This document shows positions 25,839 to 34,052 of a stretch of 49,247 bases of DNA, piece by piece. This DNA comes from Anaerolineales bacterium (GTDB lineage Bacteria > Chloroflexota > Anaerolineae > Anaerolineales > UBA11579), in assembly GCA_025450445.1 (NCBI GenBank), contig JANWHN010000087.1, positions 1 to 49,247 of the forward strand, given 5' to 3'. Each line of letters starts with the position of its first letter. Position 1 is the stretch's first letter. Made by a program: the position numbers and the translations under genes. The notes below the pieces were generated by a model. It was given only the letters and a program-made list of their open reading frames with translations, searched no databases and was not told the DNA's origin.

Positions 25839-26870
25839 TTAAAGAAAGTCGCTACCTCCGTAGGTCAAATGCACGCCAAGCGTTTCGGCCGGATTATTGT
25901 TCAACTGCTCGTACGCCTTGGCCGCGTAATCGAGCCCGAATCGATGGGTGACCAGCTGGCTCGGTTTGATATCAGCCAGCCACTTCCACGCCTGCTCGAA
26001 CCGCCGCGCCCGGTCCCAGCGGCCAGTAAGCGCCGGGGCGATGTGGCTTACTTGGCTGCTAATTAGGTTGATCCGGCCGCGGTGAAAGTGCCCGCCCAGG
26101 TCTATGGCCGCTCGCTTATTGCCGTACCAAGAGCCGACCACGATGCGTCCCTCATCGCCAACAAGTTTCATTGCAAGATCAAGCGCCTCCGGCTTGCCGC
26201 TGAGTTCGTAAACTAGGTCGGCTCGCTTGGCTCCAAGAACCTTCAATGCCTCTTCCGTGGATCCTGGTTTGCTCGAGTCAAAACTTTGCTGAGCACCCAA
26301 TTTCACAGAGAAATCTCTCCGCCCAGAATAATTATCAAAACTGACCAGGCTTGCCAATGGATACCGCGCCAAAATGGCCGTCAGAAAAAGACCAACTACT
26401 CCCTGGCCAAGAACAACGACCCGCTCGCCGAGTCGCGGCCAACCATCCAAAACCAGATTGACCGCGGTTTCCATGTTCGCCAAAAAGGCTGCATCCTCAG
26501 GCTGTATTTCCGCAGGAAATGGTTGCAGGTCTTCAATCTTCGCGTTGAAGGCAGACTCGTGCGGGTTGAAGGCAAACACCCGGCGACCCTTCCAATCCTT
26601 AGCCGCATCTGCCCCAAGCTCTGTGACTTCGCCAACAACCGAGTAGCCATATTTCAACGGATACGCGAGCTTGCCGCCAAGCGCCGAGATCGTGGGATCC
26701 GTTGGCAGATCGGCTGGAGCCTCGCCGCGATACAGCATCAGCTCTGTGCCTGCGCTGATCGCCGAGCAGATCGTCTGCACCTGCACCTCACCCGCTTGCG
26801 GGCTTGGCAGCTCCTCTTCGAGGACCTCAACCTTCAACGGCGCTGTAAATATTAGGCTTTTACGTTTCAT
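25839..26870 (-). CDS. Zinc-type alcohol dehydrogenase-like oxidoreductase
   Basis: A 343-residue medium-chain dehydrogenase/reductase. The GroES-like half shows ISAGTELMLYRG and YGYSVVGEV, and the Rossmann half VVVLGQGVVGLFLTAILARYP (residues about 142-162) binds NAD(P). The four structural-zinc cysteines are absent, and catalytic ligands are partly replaced (ICSAISAGTE, then FNPHESAF). This resembles the BchC-like or sorbitol-dehydrogenase-like branch often annotated as zinc-binding alcohol dehydrogenase. It follows the RibD-type gene by five bases. It may oxidise or reduce a sugar-alcohol side chain made by the cluster; that is inference. Confidence 0.82.
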   Translation of the reverse strand: MKRKSLIFTAPLKVEVLEEELPSPQAGEVQVQTICSAISAGTELMLYRGEAPADLPTDPTISALGGKLAYPLKYGYSVVGEVTELGADAAKDWKGRRVFAFNPHESAFNAKIEDLQPFPAEIQPEDAAFLANMETAVNLVLDGWPRLGERVVVLGQGVVGLFLTAILARYPLASLVSFDNYSGRRDFSVKLGAQQSFDSSKPGSTEEALKVLGAKRADLVYELSGKPEALDLAMKLVGDEGRIVVGSWYGNKRAAIDLGGHFHRGRINLISSQVSHIAPALTGRWDRARRFEQAWKWLADIKPSQLVTHRFGLDYAAKAYEQLNNNPAETLGVHLTYGGSDFL

Positions 26871-26875
26871 GCTAA

Positions 26876-27550
26876 CTAGTGAAATTTTCCCAAAATGACA
26901 ATGTCTTCGCCGACATGCTCCACCCGCACACCCATCAAGGGCAATGGCTGCTTCAAGTCTAATGGAATTTTGTAACCATCTATCATTCTTGGAGAAATCG
27001 TTAGCATCAGGCGGTCAACCAAGCTATTACCAAGAAAGGCAGCAATAACCTGGCCTCCGCCTTCCACCATGAGGCCGCGAATACCCAGATCCTTTAGCCT
27101 TCTTAGCATTTTATGCAAATCTACCTGGCCAGAGACGCCAGCTTGTTTTTCTATCCTTGCTCCAGCTTTTCCCAGCGTTACAGAATTCTCGCTAGGTACG
27201 GAAGAAGTGCAAAAAATCCACGGTTTCTTTTTGGCTTTTAGCAATTTTGAAGAAAGGGGTAGTCGCAGATTACTATCCAAAATAACTACTTGCGGATTTT
27301 CACCATCAGCCAAACGCACGTTCAATTGCGGATCGTCCGCCAAAACGGTGCGAATCCCAACCAGGATTGCGTCATGCTTCGCGCGTAATTTGTGCGCGAG
27401 GATCTGGCTTTGCTCCCCGCTGACCGCAAGCGGCTGATCGCGGCGTAAACTGATACTACCGTCGAGAGTTTGAGCGTAGCTTAATGTGACTAACGGGCGA
27501 TCGTTTGGGACGCTGCCGGTTTCAGCCAGCCAGCGATCAAGAAACTCCAT
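26876..27550 (-). CDS. RibD-type pyrimidine reductase (no deaminase domain)
   Basis: A 224-residue RibD C-terminal / dihydrofolate-reductase-like protein. The NADPH and substrate motifs are visible: [34 protein letters not shown] and [15 protein letters not shown]. In riboflavin synthesis this domain reduces the ribosyl to a ribityl side chain. The cytidine-deaminase half normally fused in bacterial RibD is missing, as in the archaeal/fungal reductase that acts before deamination. The ATG overlaps the GTP cyclohydrolase II gene by 14 bases, so the two act together. No other riboflavin gene is nearby. Confidence 0.85.
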   Translation of the reverse strand: MEFLDRWLAETGSVPNDRPLVTLSYAQTLDGSISLRRDQPLAVSGEQSQILAHKLRAKHDAILVGIRTVLADDPQLNVRLADGENPQVVILDSNLRLPLSSKLLKAKKKPWIFCTSSVPSENSVTLGKAGARIEKQAGVSGQVDLHKMLRRLKDLGIRGLMVEGGGQVIAAFLGNSLVDRLMLTISPRMIDGYKIPLDLKQPLPLMGVRVEHVGEDIVILGKFH

Positions 27551-28175
27551 TTGGAGATTTGGGATTTGATTCTGGAAGATCGAGCAAATGTTGCATGCGC
27601 GCGACCTTGGTATTCAAATAGCGCTCATTCTCGGGCGTCACTTCACCCTGCAGCGGAATGCGTTCGACGATCTCAATGCCCAGGCGCTGCAACTCCTCGA
27701 TCTTGCTTGGGTTGTTGGTTAGCAGCAAGATTTGCGTCAGCCCAAGCTCCTTCAACATTAAAGCCGCTACATCGTAATCGCGCGCGTCTGCCTGATGGCC
27801 TAGAGCGAGATTAGCTTCCACCGTATCCAGCCCCTGATCCTGCAAGTTATACGCACGCAGCTTGTCGCGCAGGCCTATCCCTCGTCCCTCCTGGCGCATA
27901 TAAAGAAGAACGCCCCTGCCTTCCCCAGAGATCATCGCCAGGCTGCGATCCAATTGCTCGCCACAGTCGCAGCGAGTTGAGCCCAGCAGGTCACCGGTAA
28001 GGCATTCTGAATGGACTCTGACCAGCACTGGCTCGGGCGAGGTTAGCTCGCCGATAACCAGCGCAAGATGTTCTTTTTGATCTAATGAATTGGAATACAG
28101 ATGGAGGTCGAATTCTCCGAAACGAGTAGGGAGCCTTGCGCTCACTACCCGCTGGAGATTAGCGGGAACGGCCAT
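27537..28175 (-). CDS. ribA: GTP cyclohydrolase II
   Basis: Opens GTP to 2,5-diamino-6-ribosylamino-4-pyrimidinone 5'-phosphate, formate and pyrophosphate. The 212-residue stand-alone protein keeps the zinc ligands C58, C69 and C71 ([10 protein letters not shown]) and the active-site loop RQEGRGIGL (94-102). The RibB half (dihydroxybutanone phosphate synthase) often fused in Firmicutes-type RibA is absent. It forms an overlapping pair with the RibD-type reductase. There is only a 42-base gap upstream and no FMN-riboswitch-like sequence, so it is probably read through from the upstream membrane-protein gene. Confidence 0.93.
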   Translation of the reverse strand: MAVPANLQRVVSARLPTRFGEFDLHLYSNSLDQKEHLALVIGELTSPEPVLVRVHSECLTGDLLGSTRCDCGEQLDRSLAMISGEGRGVLLYMRQEGRGIGLRDKLRAYNLQDQGLDTVEANLALGHQADARDYDVAALMLKELGLTQILLLTNNPSKIEELQRLGIEIVERIPLQGEVTPENERYLNTKVARMQHLLDLPESNPKSPNGVS

Positions 28176-28217
28176 TTTTCTTTCTTCGCTGCATTCTAAA
28201 TCCTACCATACCGATTT

Positions 28218-29180
28218 CTACGCTTTCGAAAGCGCGGCAACGCCCAGCCCGATCAACGCAAAGAAAATGTCACGGGCTCGAATAAGCAGGCTCAGGCTTA
28301 GCCCATACGCCGCGTCGAAACCAAGTGCCTGCATCACCAATACGTGGCTCGCTTCCAAGGCGCCCAAGGCGCCGGGGGTCGGCGCGAACAAAGCGACCCG
28401 GCCGGCAATAACGACAGCCAGCAATTGAGAGGCGTCCACGTTCAATCCTAAAAAGCGCAGCATTAGCCAAAACTCGAAGAACAATACTGCCCAAACAAGG
28501 ACAGAAACGCCGAGCCCTTGAATGAACAAGTTGGGATGACTTTGGATCAAATCTCCCAATTGATCCTCAGTTCTGTTCAATCCCCCCGCCATCCGGCCCC
28601 TTAACCTACCAATCAGTCCAGCAATTGGGCGGGCCCCTCTTTTTAAGAAGGACAGATAGGTGATCGGCATGACCAGAATCGGGATCGAGAGCAAGAGGAC
28701 CTGATTAACGGCCAAGCCCTCCAGTAAGCCGCTGCCCAGCAAAAGCAGCAACCCGACAGTCAGCACCAGAAAGTTGCTGAAAAGCTCGATCGATTTATCC
28801 AGTGCCACGGCCGCGAGGGCTGTGCTGGCCGGCACCTTATGGTTTCGCCGCACAAGCAGCACTTGCAGCGGCTCGCCACCGAAGTGCTGCCCAGGAGTGA
28901 AATAGCTCAGCGCGAACCCGGCCAAACGATAGCCTGTGATAGCGGCATAGGGCAGCCGGTAACCCTGCCGGCCCAGGATCAACCACCAGCGCAAGGCGAA
29001 CAGAACGATGATCCCCGAGTTCACCAGCAGGATCGTTACGATCTGCCAGGTTTGTAGTTGAGCCAGCACCGAAACGATTTCTTGCAACGGCGCAGCTCGC
29101 AACGCCCAAATGAACAAGCCCGCCCCTAGTAGCAAAAGAGCGACCCATAAAATAATTAGTCTGCTTCTTGGTTGAATCAC
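28218..29180 (-). CDS. LPG-synthase-TM/UPF0104-type membrane protein
   Basis: A 320-residue integral membrane protein with about eight helices, like the flippase half of lysyl-phosphatidylglycerol synthase but without the aminoacyl-transferase half. Motifs: ITGYRLAGFALSYFTPGQHFGGEPLQVLLVRR, and ALFAPTPGALGALEASH near the C-terminus, both typical of PF03706-type proteins. I place the start at GTG 29180: it overlaps the upstream stop as GTGA, and membrane helix 1 follows at once. A longer frame back to 29279 lies entirely inside the upstream gene. A lipid or lipid-linked substrate is likely. Confidence 0.82.
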   Translation of the reverse strand: MIQPRSRLIILWVALLLLGAGLFIWALRAAPLQEIVSVLAQLQTWQIVTILLVNSGIIVLFALRWWLILGRQGYRLPYAAITGYRLAGFALSYFTPGQHFGGEPLQVLLVRRNHKVPASTALAAVALDKSIELFSNFLVLTVGLLLLLGSGLLEGLAVNQVLLLSIPILVMPITYLSFLKRGARPIAGLIGRLRGRMAGGLNRTEDQLGDLIQSHPNLFIQGLGVSVLVWAVLFFEFWLMLRFLGLNVDASQLLAVVIAGRVALFAPTPGALGALEASHVLVMQALGFDAAYGLSLSLLIRARDIFFALIGLGVAALSKA

Positions 29181-30325
29181 TTTGCGAGCTTCTCCCCTGG
29201 ACGCCTGGCTACCCAACCTTCTTCGGGTTGCCACAACGAGAACGCGCCACTCCCCACAAAGAGGATGGCGGTGGCACATACGATCACAATTAGGTCTGAG
29301 ACCTGGTTCGGCTCCACCTGCAGCCGAATAGCCGTTTCTACCAAGATAGCGATGCTAGTGATGCGCGGGGCTATACCTAATGCGATGAGCGACGCGAGTG
29401 CAAGTTGAAGGGTCACAAATGGATCAAGTACTAAACCCGCGAAGACTTGCCAGGCCAGAAAGCTGGAGACCAGCGCACGGAGCAGCAACGGAAACCAACT
29501 CCGAAGAAAATTCCAGCCGCGTACTTGCCAAATTCGAAAATTTTTTTCTCGTTTTGTTTGTCTGCTGACTTGCAACCAATCCAGATAGAAGTTCCACAAA
29601 AACGGGAACATAAACAAAGTCGACGTCAGGACCGTGACAGAGGGTGAAAGGATGGGTGCAAGCATGCCTGTCGTGACGCCCATTTGCGTCCCAGCCAATG
29701 CGCGCCGCACAGGATTCGGACGCAGCGCATAGATCCGCTCGCCGCGTCGACGGCGTATCCACAAACCGAAAACAAAAAAATAGCGCGCCAGCCCGACCAA
29801 TGCAAACCACCAGCCCGCCGCGCCATACTGGACCGCCAGCAGGCTCGCTACCAGTAACCCACGCCCGTCGAGATCCTGGTCCAACTTTTGGCCGAGCAAT
29901 GTAACTTGGTTCGTTATCCTGGCCGCGTATCCATCAACAAAATCGCTAAGGTTGAAGAACAGACAAAGTGCAAAAGGCATCCAAGCAAATAAGTCCGAGG
30001 TTGAGGGCAACCCAAGAAATCCAGCCATCAAACTAATAGCTAGTACGCGTGTCAAAGAGATCCATGTGCCAGCGCCCAGCCAAGGAAGAATTGAACTCTC
30101 TTGGTTTTTTTTGTTTAGAGGCAGGTCATGCCACAAGATCACCAACTGAACAGCAAGCGTCGCAAATGCAACGATCGCCCATCTTGTAACAAAAGCGGCT
30201 TCCCAAAAAATTATAAGCTGCAAGTAAACAAAAAAGACAAGGGCGAGGCTTACAGCTGAAAAGGCAACAAAGGAAACTTTTAATTTATTTAGCGCATTAA
30301 TTGATGCGTGTTCCCTGCCTGGCAT
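29177..30325 (-). CDS. CDP-alcohol phosphatidyltransferase family protein (long form)
   Basis: A 382-residue membrane protein. The CDP-alcohol signature is exact: D-F-V-D-G-x2-A-R-x8-G-x3-D-x3-D (DFVDGYAARITNQVTLLG, then QKLDQDLD). About 180 residues of extra membrane helices follow the catalytic domain, twice the usual size, so it is not a standard PgsA or PssA. I chose the ATG at 30325 over the TTG at 30382, which would add 19 polar residues. It heads the cluster that includes the RibA/RibD-type enzymes and overlaps the flippase-like gene by GTGA. Its head-group alcohol is unknown. Confidence 0.82.
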   Translation of the reverse strand: MPGREHASINALNKLKVSFVAFSAVSLALVFFVYLQLIIFWEAAFVTRWAIVAFATLAVQLVILWHDLPLNKKNQESSILPWLGAGTWISLTRVLAISLMAGFLGLPSTSDLFAWMPFALCLFFNLSDFVDGYAARITNQVTLLGQKLDQDLDGRGLLVASLLAVQYGAAGWWFALVGLARYFFVFGLWIRRRRGERIYALRPNPVRRALAGTQMGVTTGMLAPILSPSVTVLTSTLFMFPFLWNFYLDWLQVSRQTKREKNFRIWQVRGWNFLRSWFPLLLRALVSSFLAWQVFAGLVLDPFVTLQLALASLIALGIAPRITSIAILVETAIRLQVEPNQVSDLIVIVCATAILFVGSGAFSLWQPEEGWVARRPGEKLAK

Positions 30326-30500
30326 GGTGCGGCATTCTACCAGCGCGCTTCTGGGCGGATTTCCTGCGGGGCTGTCAGACAACGGCCTTGCCTAGCCCCT
30401 GAATTGTAAAAGCTCTGTAAACTCGCGTACCGTTCGTTGCGAACAGGGGTTATTAGAGGTGAGTGCCAGGCAAAGCCTGTGCATAGTTTAATTTTCTCGT

Positions 30501-30523
30501 TTTTCATCTCAGGAGGATGAAAA
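30501..30523 (+). promoter_or_regulatory. Ribosome-binding site inside a hairpin loop
   Basis: TTTTCATC (30501-30508) and GATGAAAA (30516-30523) form an 8-bp stem around TCAGGAG. The strong AGGAGG (30511-30516) sits in and beside the loop, two bases before the ATG at 30525 closes the stem. It could expose or limit the ribosome site. Confidence 0.5.
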
Positions 30524-30524
30524 T

Positions 30525-30899
30525 ATGAATGCAAAGACTTGGAATCAAGTAACAGGCATCATTCTCATCGTTCTCGCCATTGTGGGCATCACGGGCATCG
30601 ATTTGCTGCCCGGCCTGCTCAGCGTGAATGAGACCCCCGAGATTGCCCTCCACGTGGTGACCGGTGCGCTGGCCTTGTGGGCTGGCTTCACGGCTGGTGG
30701 CTACAGCGCTTTCGCTGTGACCTATGCTAAGTATGGCGGCTTGTTCTACTTGGTTTTGGGTGTGCTCGGCTTCTTCAGCGCCGACATCCTCATGTCAGCC
30801 GGCATCCACTTGGACCTGGTCTGCAACGTAGCTCACCTGGCGCTCGGCGCCTGGGGTGCCTACGTTGGCTTCATGGCTCCCGCTGGCAAGAAGAAGTAA
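30525..30899 (+). CDS. DUF4383-like small membrane protein
   Basis: A 124-residue protein with four membrane helices (about 8-28, 38-58, 66-88 and 98-117) and a basic KKK end. The helix layout with GGLFYLVLGVLGFF and NVAHLALGAWGAYVGF resembles DUF4383 proteins, which are widespread in Actinobacteria and Chloroflexi and have no known activity. It has the strongest Shine-Dalgarno in the window (AGGAGG). It is the only plus-strand gene in a 25-kb minus-strand block and ends at a perfect palindromic terminator, so it is an isolated and possibly highly expressed gene. Confidence 0.78.
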   Translation: MNAKTWNQVTGIILIVLAIVGITGIDLLPGLLSVNETPEIALHVVTGALALWAGFTAGGYSAFAVTYAKYGGLFYLVLGVLGFFSADILMSAGIHLDLVCNVAHLALGAWGAYVGFMAPAGKKK

Positions 30900-30912
30900 A
30901 AAAAGTCTCTCA

Positions 30913-30946
30913 AAATAAAAGAGGCCCATATGGGCCTCTTTTATTT
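30913..30946. terminator. Bidirectional terminator, perfect 34-bp palindrome
   Basis: AAATAAAAGAGGCCCAT (30913-30929) is followed at once by its exact reverse complement (30930-30946). Both ends carry A/T runs. It serves the DUF4383-like gene and the convergent alr gene, whose stop codon (30941-30943) lies within it. Confidence 0.93.
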
Positions 30947-32095
30947 ATCCTGCAAGTAGATCCGCGGAACCCGGGTGTTGATATTGGTCAAAATTTCATA
31001 AGGGATTGTGCCCGACCACCCCGCTAGCTCTTCGACAGTGATTTTTTCTTTCCCGCTCTGACCCACCAGGATCACCTCGTCGGCATTGAATGCAGAATCC
31101 TCCTCAATATTGACCATGATTTGATCCATGCAAATAGTTCCCACGATCGGGAAACGTTTCTCATTGATAAGAACTTGGGCCTTACCCGACATTGAGCGGA
31201 AATAGCCATCTCCATACCCAACAGGTACCGTTACGACGCGTACATCGTGATCGCTCTGCCAAGTCGAGCCATAACTGACCGGATGCCCGGCTCGCACCAC
31301 CTTGAAATAAACGACCCGTGATGACCAGATTAGGGCCGGCTCAACTCTAATGGTTCGTTTTGCATCTTGCGACGGATAAACACCGTACAGCAGAATGCCG
31401 GGGCGAACCAGATCCAGCCAGCTTTCGGGCAGCTGCAAAATAGCACCCGAGTTAGCCATGTGGCGCACCGGCATCTGGATGCCGCGTTTTCCGTAAAAGC
31501 TCGTCACTTCCTCAAATCGCTCCAATTGCAATTTGGCGGATGCAAGGTCAGCCGCATCCGCATTCGCAAAGTGCGAAAAAATTCCTTCGACCTCAACATG
31601 CTTGCATTTCAACGAAGCTTCGAGCAGACTTTCCGCGTTGTAATAGTGCACCCCAATCCGTTCCATGCCAGTATCGATCTTGAGATGAACCTTGGCCCGC
31701 ACGCCTTTGGCCGCCGCTGCCTCTTCGATCTGTTCCAGCTTTATTAAAGACGAAGCTGTCAGCGTCAGGTCGTAATCAAGAAAAAGCGGCGCCTGGCTTC
31801 CCAAAATCCCGCCCAAGACCAATATAGGCGTGGTAATGCCAGCCTCGCGCAAGAGAATGCCCTCTTCTAAATAAGCCACGCCAATACTTTTGACGCCAAG
31901 TTCCTGCATATGCTGGCCAACGCGCACCAGGCCGTGGCCATAAGCATTGGCCTTTAGGATCGGCATCACAATCGCCGAGCCAACCTGTTTTTGAATTGCG
32001 CGGTAGTTTTGCGTCAGGCGCTCAAGGTCGATCTGCACGTGCGTGGGCCGCAAGGCCGCGGCCGTGCTAATAGTTGGATAATTGCTGACTTGCAT
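30941..32095 (-). CDS. alr: Alanine racemase
   Basis: A PLP enzyme that makes D-alanine for peptidoglycan. The 384-residue protein has the PLP lysine K48 in PILKANAYGHG, the TIM-barrel segments VHLKIDTGMERIG and HMANSGAILQLPE, and the C-terminal beta domain with the second catalytic Tyr in PVSYGSTW. GYGDGYFRSMSGKAQVLINEKRFPIVGTICMDQ is diagnostic. It is 20 bases downstream of the CCA/poly(A) polymerase gene and shares its terminator with the convergent gene. Its presence supports a peptidoglycan wall in this organism. Confidence 0.95.
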   Translation of the reverse strand: MQVSNYPTISTAAALRPTHVQIDLERLTQNYRAIQKQVGSAIVMPILKANAYGHGLVRVGQHMQELGVKSIGVAYLEEGILLREAGITTPILVLGGILGSQAPLFLDYDLTLTASSLIKLEQIEEAAAAKGVRAKVHLKIDTGMERIGVHYYNAESLLEASLKCKHVEVEGIFSHFANADAADLASAKLQLERFEEVTSFYGKRGIQMPVRHMANSGAILQLPESWLDLVRPGILLYGVYPSQDAKRTIRVEPALIWSSRVVYFKVVRAGHPVSYGSTWQSDHDVRVVTVPVGYGDGYFRSMSGKAQVLINEKRFPIVGTICMDQIMVNIEEDSAFNADEVILVGQSGKEKITVEELAGWSGTIPYEILTNINTRVPRIYLQDK

Positions 32096-32115
32096 AATTC
32101 GTATTCTATCTTCCG

Positions 32116-33753
32116 CTATTTAAGCGCTGATTTGGCGAAGCTCAGGGCCTGATCGCGCGTAGTTACCACACCCGTCGCCTGGGCTTCGCGCAAGGCCTCA
32201 AGCAGCTCTCCCACTTTCGGTCCGGGCTTCAAGTTCATCTCGCTCATTAGTTCATCGCCGTTCAGCAAGATCGGCGGCGAAACGCTTTCCTCCGGGTGCT
32301 CATAATAAGCTTCGAACAGCGCCCGCAATGTATCCAGGTGTGCGCGCAGTTTATCCTCAGGGACCTCCGACCCATGCTTGCCAAGCAGATCGGCAAGTGA
32401 GAGCAGGCAAATATCAATCCCCGCATCGCCGGTGGCGCGGAAGAAGCGATAAATAGCCTTTCGTGTTGGCAGCTCTCCAGTTTGGGTGAGCTGCATCGGG
32501 CGCATATGGTTTACAACGATGGTGACCAGCAATTCCTTCTCAGCATTGCTCAAATGCAACGCATCGGCGAGCTCAGCGATCATCTCCGCTCCGCGCGCCT
32601 CATGCTCGTAGAAATGAATGCGTCCGTCCTCGCCTATACTCCGTGTTAGAGCTTTGCCAGCGTCATGCAGCAAAGCCGCGAAAACAAGCAGGGCTCGCCG
32701 CGGGCGCTCCATAACAATTTCGCTATCCAGATGCTGGCTCAGCTGCTGGCGATAACGCCCCAGGCTCAGCACGATCAGCCCACTTTGCAGATCGCTGGCG
32801 CCTTCGGATGGATACTCGGGAGCCAGCGCCATCATCACTTTCTCCAAACCGTCCAAAACATGCAGGCTGTGCTCCCATACGTCAAATAAATGCGGCGCGG
32901 ATTGTTGCAACCCTTTTAGCGGCATCAATTCGGGGAACACTGGATTCAATGCGCCCAAAAGGTCTAAAGCGCGGATCGAAGCCGATCGCTTGGGAGCCAG
33001 CAGCAACCGAAACAGCTCGTCCCGCGTTCGTTCTGGTGAGACCGATGCCAAATCAGAAGCGGCGGCTCGCATTAACTCGCGCGTCTCTTTCTCGATCTTC
33101 AACCCAAAGCTGGCAGCCATGCGGATGGCCCGCAGCACGCGCACAGGGTCGGAGCTAAACGATTGCGGTGAGCAGGCGCGCACTTGTTTCGCCACCAGGT
33201 CAGCCGCTCCTCCAAGTGGATCAAGTAGCGCGTCAGGCTGGCGCAGGTCGATCGCCATCGCGTTGATGGTCACGTCTCTCGCAGCCAGGTCGCGGTCAAT
33301 ATCGTTGTCCTGCATCCCGACAAAATCGAGGACGAGCCGCGAATTTAGCTCCTCATTTACGATCACGCGACCCGCGTCCCGATCCGGATCTAGTGGATAA
33401 AAATCTGCATCCAGCGCTTTTGCCACCTTCCGGGCCAGCGGAATGGCTTTGCCGGGTATCGCGAAATCGATGTCCCGCAAAGTTCGTCCAAGCAGCAGGT
33501 CGCGTACCGCCCCACCAACCAGGTATATTTCCTGGTCTTTTGGGAGGCTGGCGCGAACTTGCTCAACTATTGGAGGGAGGGAAAGAACATGCGAAGGCAT
33601 AAATTCCAACTCGGGCGTTTCTTTTGAGCGGGCCGCTTTTGCCGCAAGCAAAGCTTGCTTTGGCGTGCCGCCCTGCCCTACGATTCTGCCACGTAACCGC
33701 GCGATCCAACGCCCAGAATATGGGTCGTTGGAATTGCCGCTGGGAGTTGTCAA
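32116..33753 (-). CDS. CCA tRNA nucleotidyltransferase / poly(A) polymerase with HD domain
   Basis: A 545-residue class II nucleotidyltransferase. Residues 1-50 form a small extra domain (SGRWIARLRGRIVGQGGTPKQALLAA) resembling DUF5678-type modules. The catalytic head has IYLVGGAVRDLLLGRTLRDIDFAIPG (LVGGxVRD and the metal-binding D-x-D) and the RNA-binding helix with RDVTINAMAID and DPVRVLRAIRMAASFG. A C-terminal HD domain has LLHDAGKALTR with paired His/Asp, giving possible 2',3'-cyclic phosphodiesterase activity. The likely start is TTG at 33753 after AAGGAA. CCA addition and poly(A) activity cannot be separated by eye. Confidence 0.88.
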   Translation of the reverse strand: MTTPSGNSNDPYSGRWIARLRGRIVGQGGTPKQALLAAKAARSKETPELEFMPSHVLSLPPIVEQVRASLPKDQEIYLVGGAVRDLLLGRTLRDIDFAIPGKAIPLARKVAKALDADFYPLDPDRDAGRVIVNEELNSRLVLDFVGMQDNDIDRDLAARDVTINAMAIDLRQPDALLDPLGGAADLVAKQVRACSPQSFSSDPVRVLRAIRMAASFGLKIEKETRELMRAAASDLASVSPERTRDELFRLLLAPKRSASIRALDLLGALNPVFPELMPLKGLQQSAPHLFDVWEHSLHVLDGLEKVMMALAPEYPSEGASDLQSGLIVLSLGRYRQQLSQHLDSEIVMERPRRALLVFAALLHDAGKALTRSIGEDGRIHFYEHEARGAEMIAELADALHLSNAEKELLVTIVVNHMRPMQLTQTGELPTRKAIYRFFRATGDAGIDICLLSLADLLGKHGSEVPEDKLRAHLDTLRALFEAYYEHPEESVSPPILLNGDELMSEMNLKPGPKVGELLEALREAQATGVVTTRDQALSFAKSALK

Positions 33754-33890
33754 GTTCCTTGAAATCTTAGTGAGTTTTGACTGCTAACTTGAGAGACGTG
33801 CATTAATAGGGACATGTTGTTAACTAGGATTACGCCCTGCAACCCGGAGGTTGTGCTTTTTGCAAAACTCAAAAGGATGTGCTTCCCGTT

Positions 33891-33960
33891 CTACCAAGCC
33901 TACCAAAACTACCAAAGCTACCAACTTCCAAGAAACCTACCAAATCTACCAAAACTACAA
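33891..33960. repeat. 9-bp tandem repeat (CTACCAANN)
   Basis: CTACCAA recurs at 33891, 33900, 33909, 33918, 33937 and 33946, with a degenerate copy CTTCCAA at 33925 and CTACAA at 33955. The period is nine bases, with one slip of one base in the middle. The two spacer bases vary. Confidence 0.85.
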
Positions 33961-33991
33961 GCTCCGCAAACAGAGCCTGCCCTCCCTCGTC

Positions 33992-34019
33992 ATTGCGAAC
34001 CGCTCTGCGGCGTGGCAAT
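33992..34019. repeat. REP-like dyad element
   Basis: ATTGC (33992-33996) pairs with GCAAT (34015-34019), and CCGC (34000-34003) with GCGG (34007-34010), giving a two-part hairpin. The flanking CGTCATTGCGA and GCAATCTG resemble a dispersed extragenic palindrome common in many bacterial genomes. Copy number in this genome is unknown. Confidence 0.6.
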
Positions 34020-34052
34020 CTGGTTCCGATCTTGACCACAAACAAGGACCAA

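Larger units (their letters stand above)
33754..34052. other. 299-base intergenic spacer with repeats
   Basis: The gap between the HPRT stop and the CCA-enzyme start holds no convincing gene. It contains a 9-bp tandem repeat (33891-33960) and a REP-like hairpin (33992-34019). Short frames across it translate to repetitive YQ/LPK-type peptides and have no ribosome-binding sites. No clear terminator for HPRT is visible. Confidence 0.7.

Noticed and set aside
27537-28175. Ordinary riboflavin operon
   Set aside because: Only RibA and the reductase half of RibD are present; ribE, ribH, the deaminase and RibB are missing, and neighbours are glycosyl-, methyl- and lipid-active enzymes.
28176-28217. 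FMN riboswitch before ribA
   Set aside because: The gap is only 42 bases, too short for an RFN element, and shows none of its conserved segments.
29181-29279. N-terminal extension of the flippase-like protein (start at 29279)
   Set aside because: The extra 33 residues are encoded inside the CDP-alcohol phosphotransferase gene and are polar; the GTG at 29180 overlaps the upstream stop as GTGA and precedes the first membrane helix directly.
33891-33960. CRISPR array
   Set aside because: The unit is only nine bases with two variable bases; there are no 20-40 base repeats with unique spacers and no cas genes.
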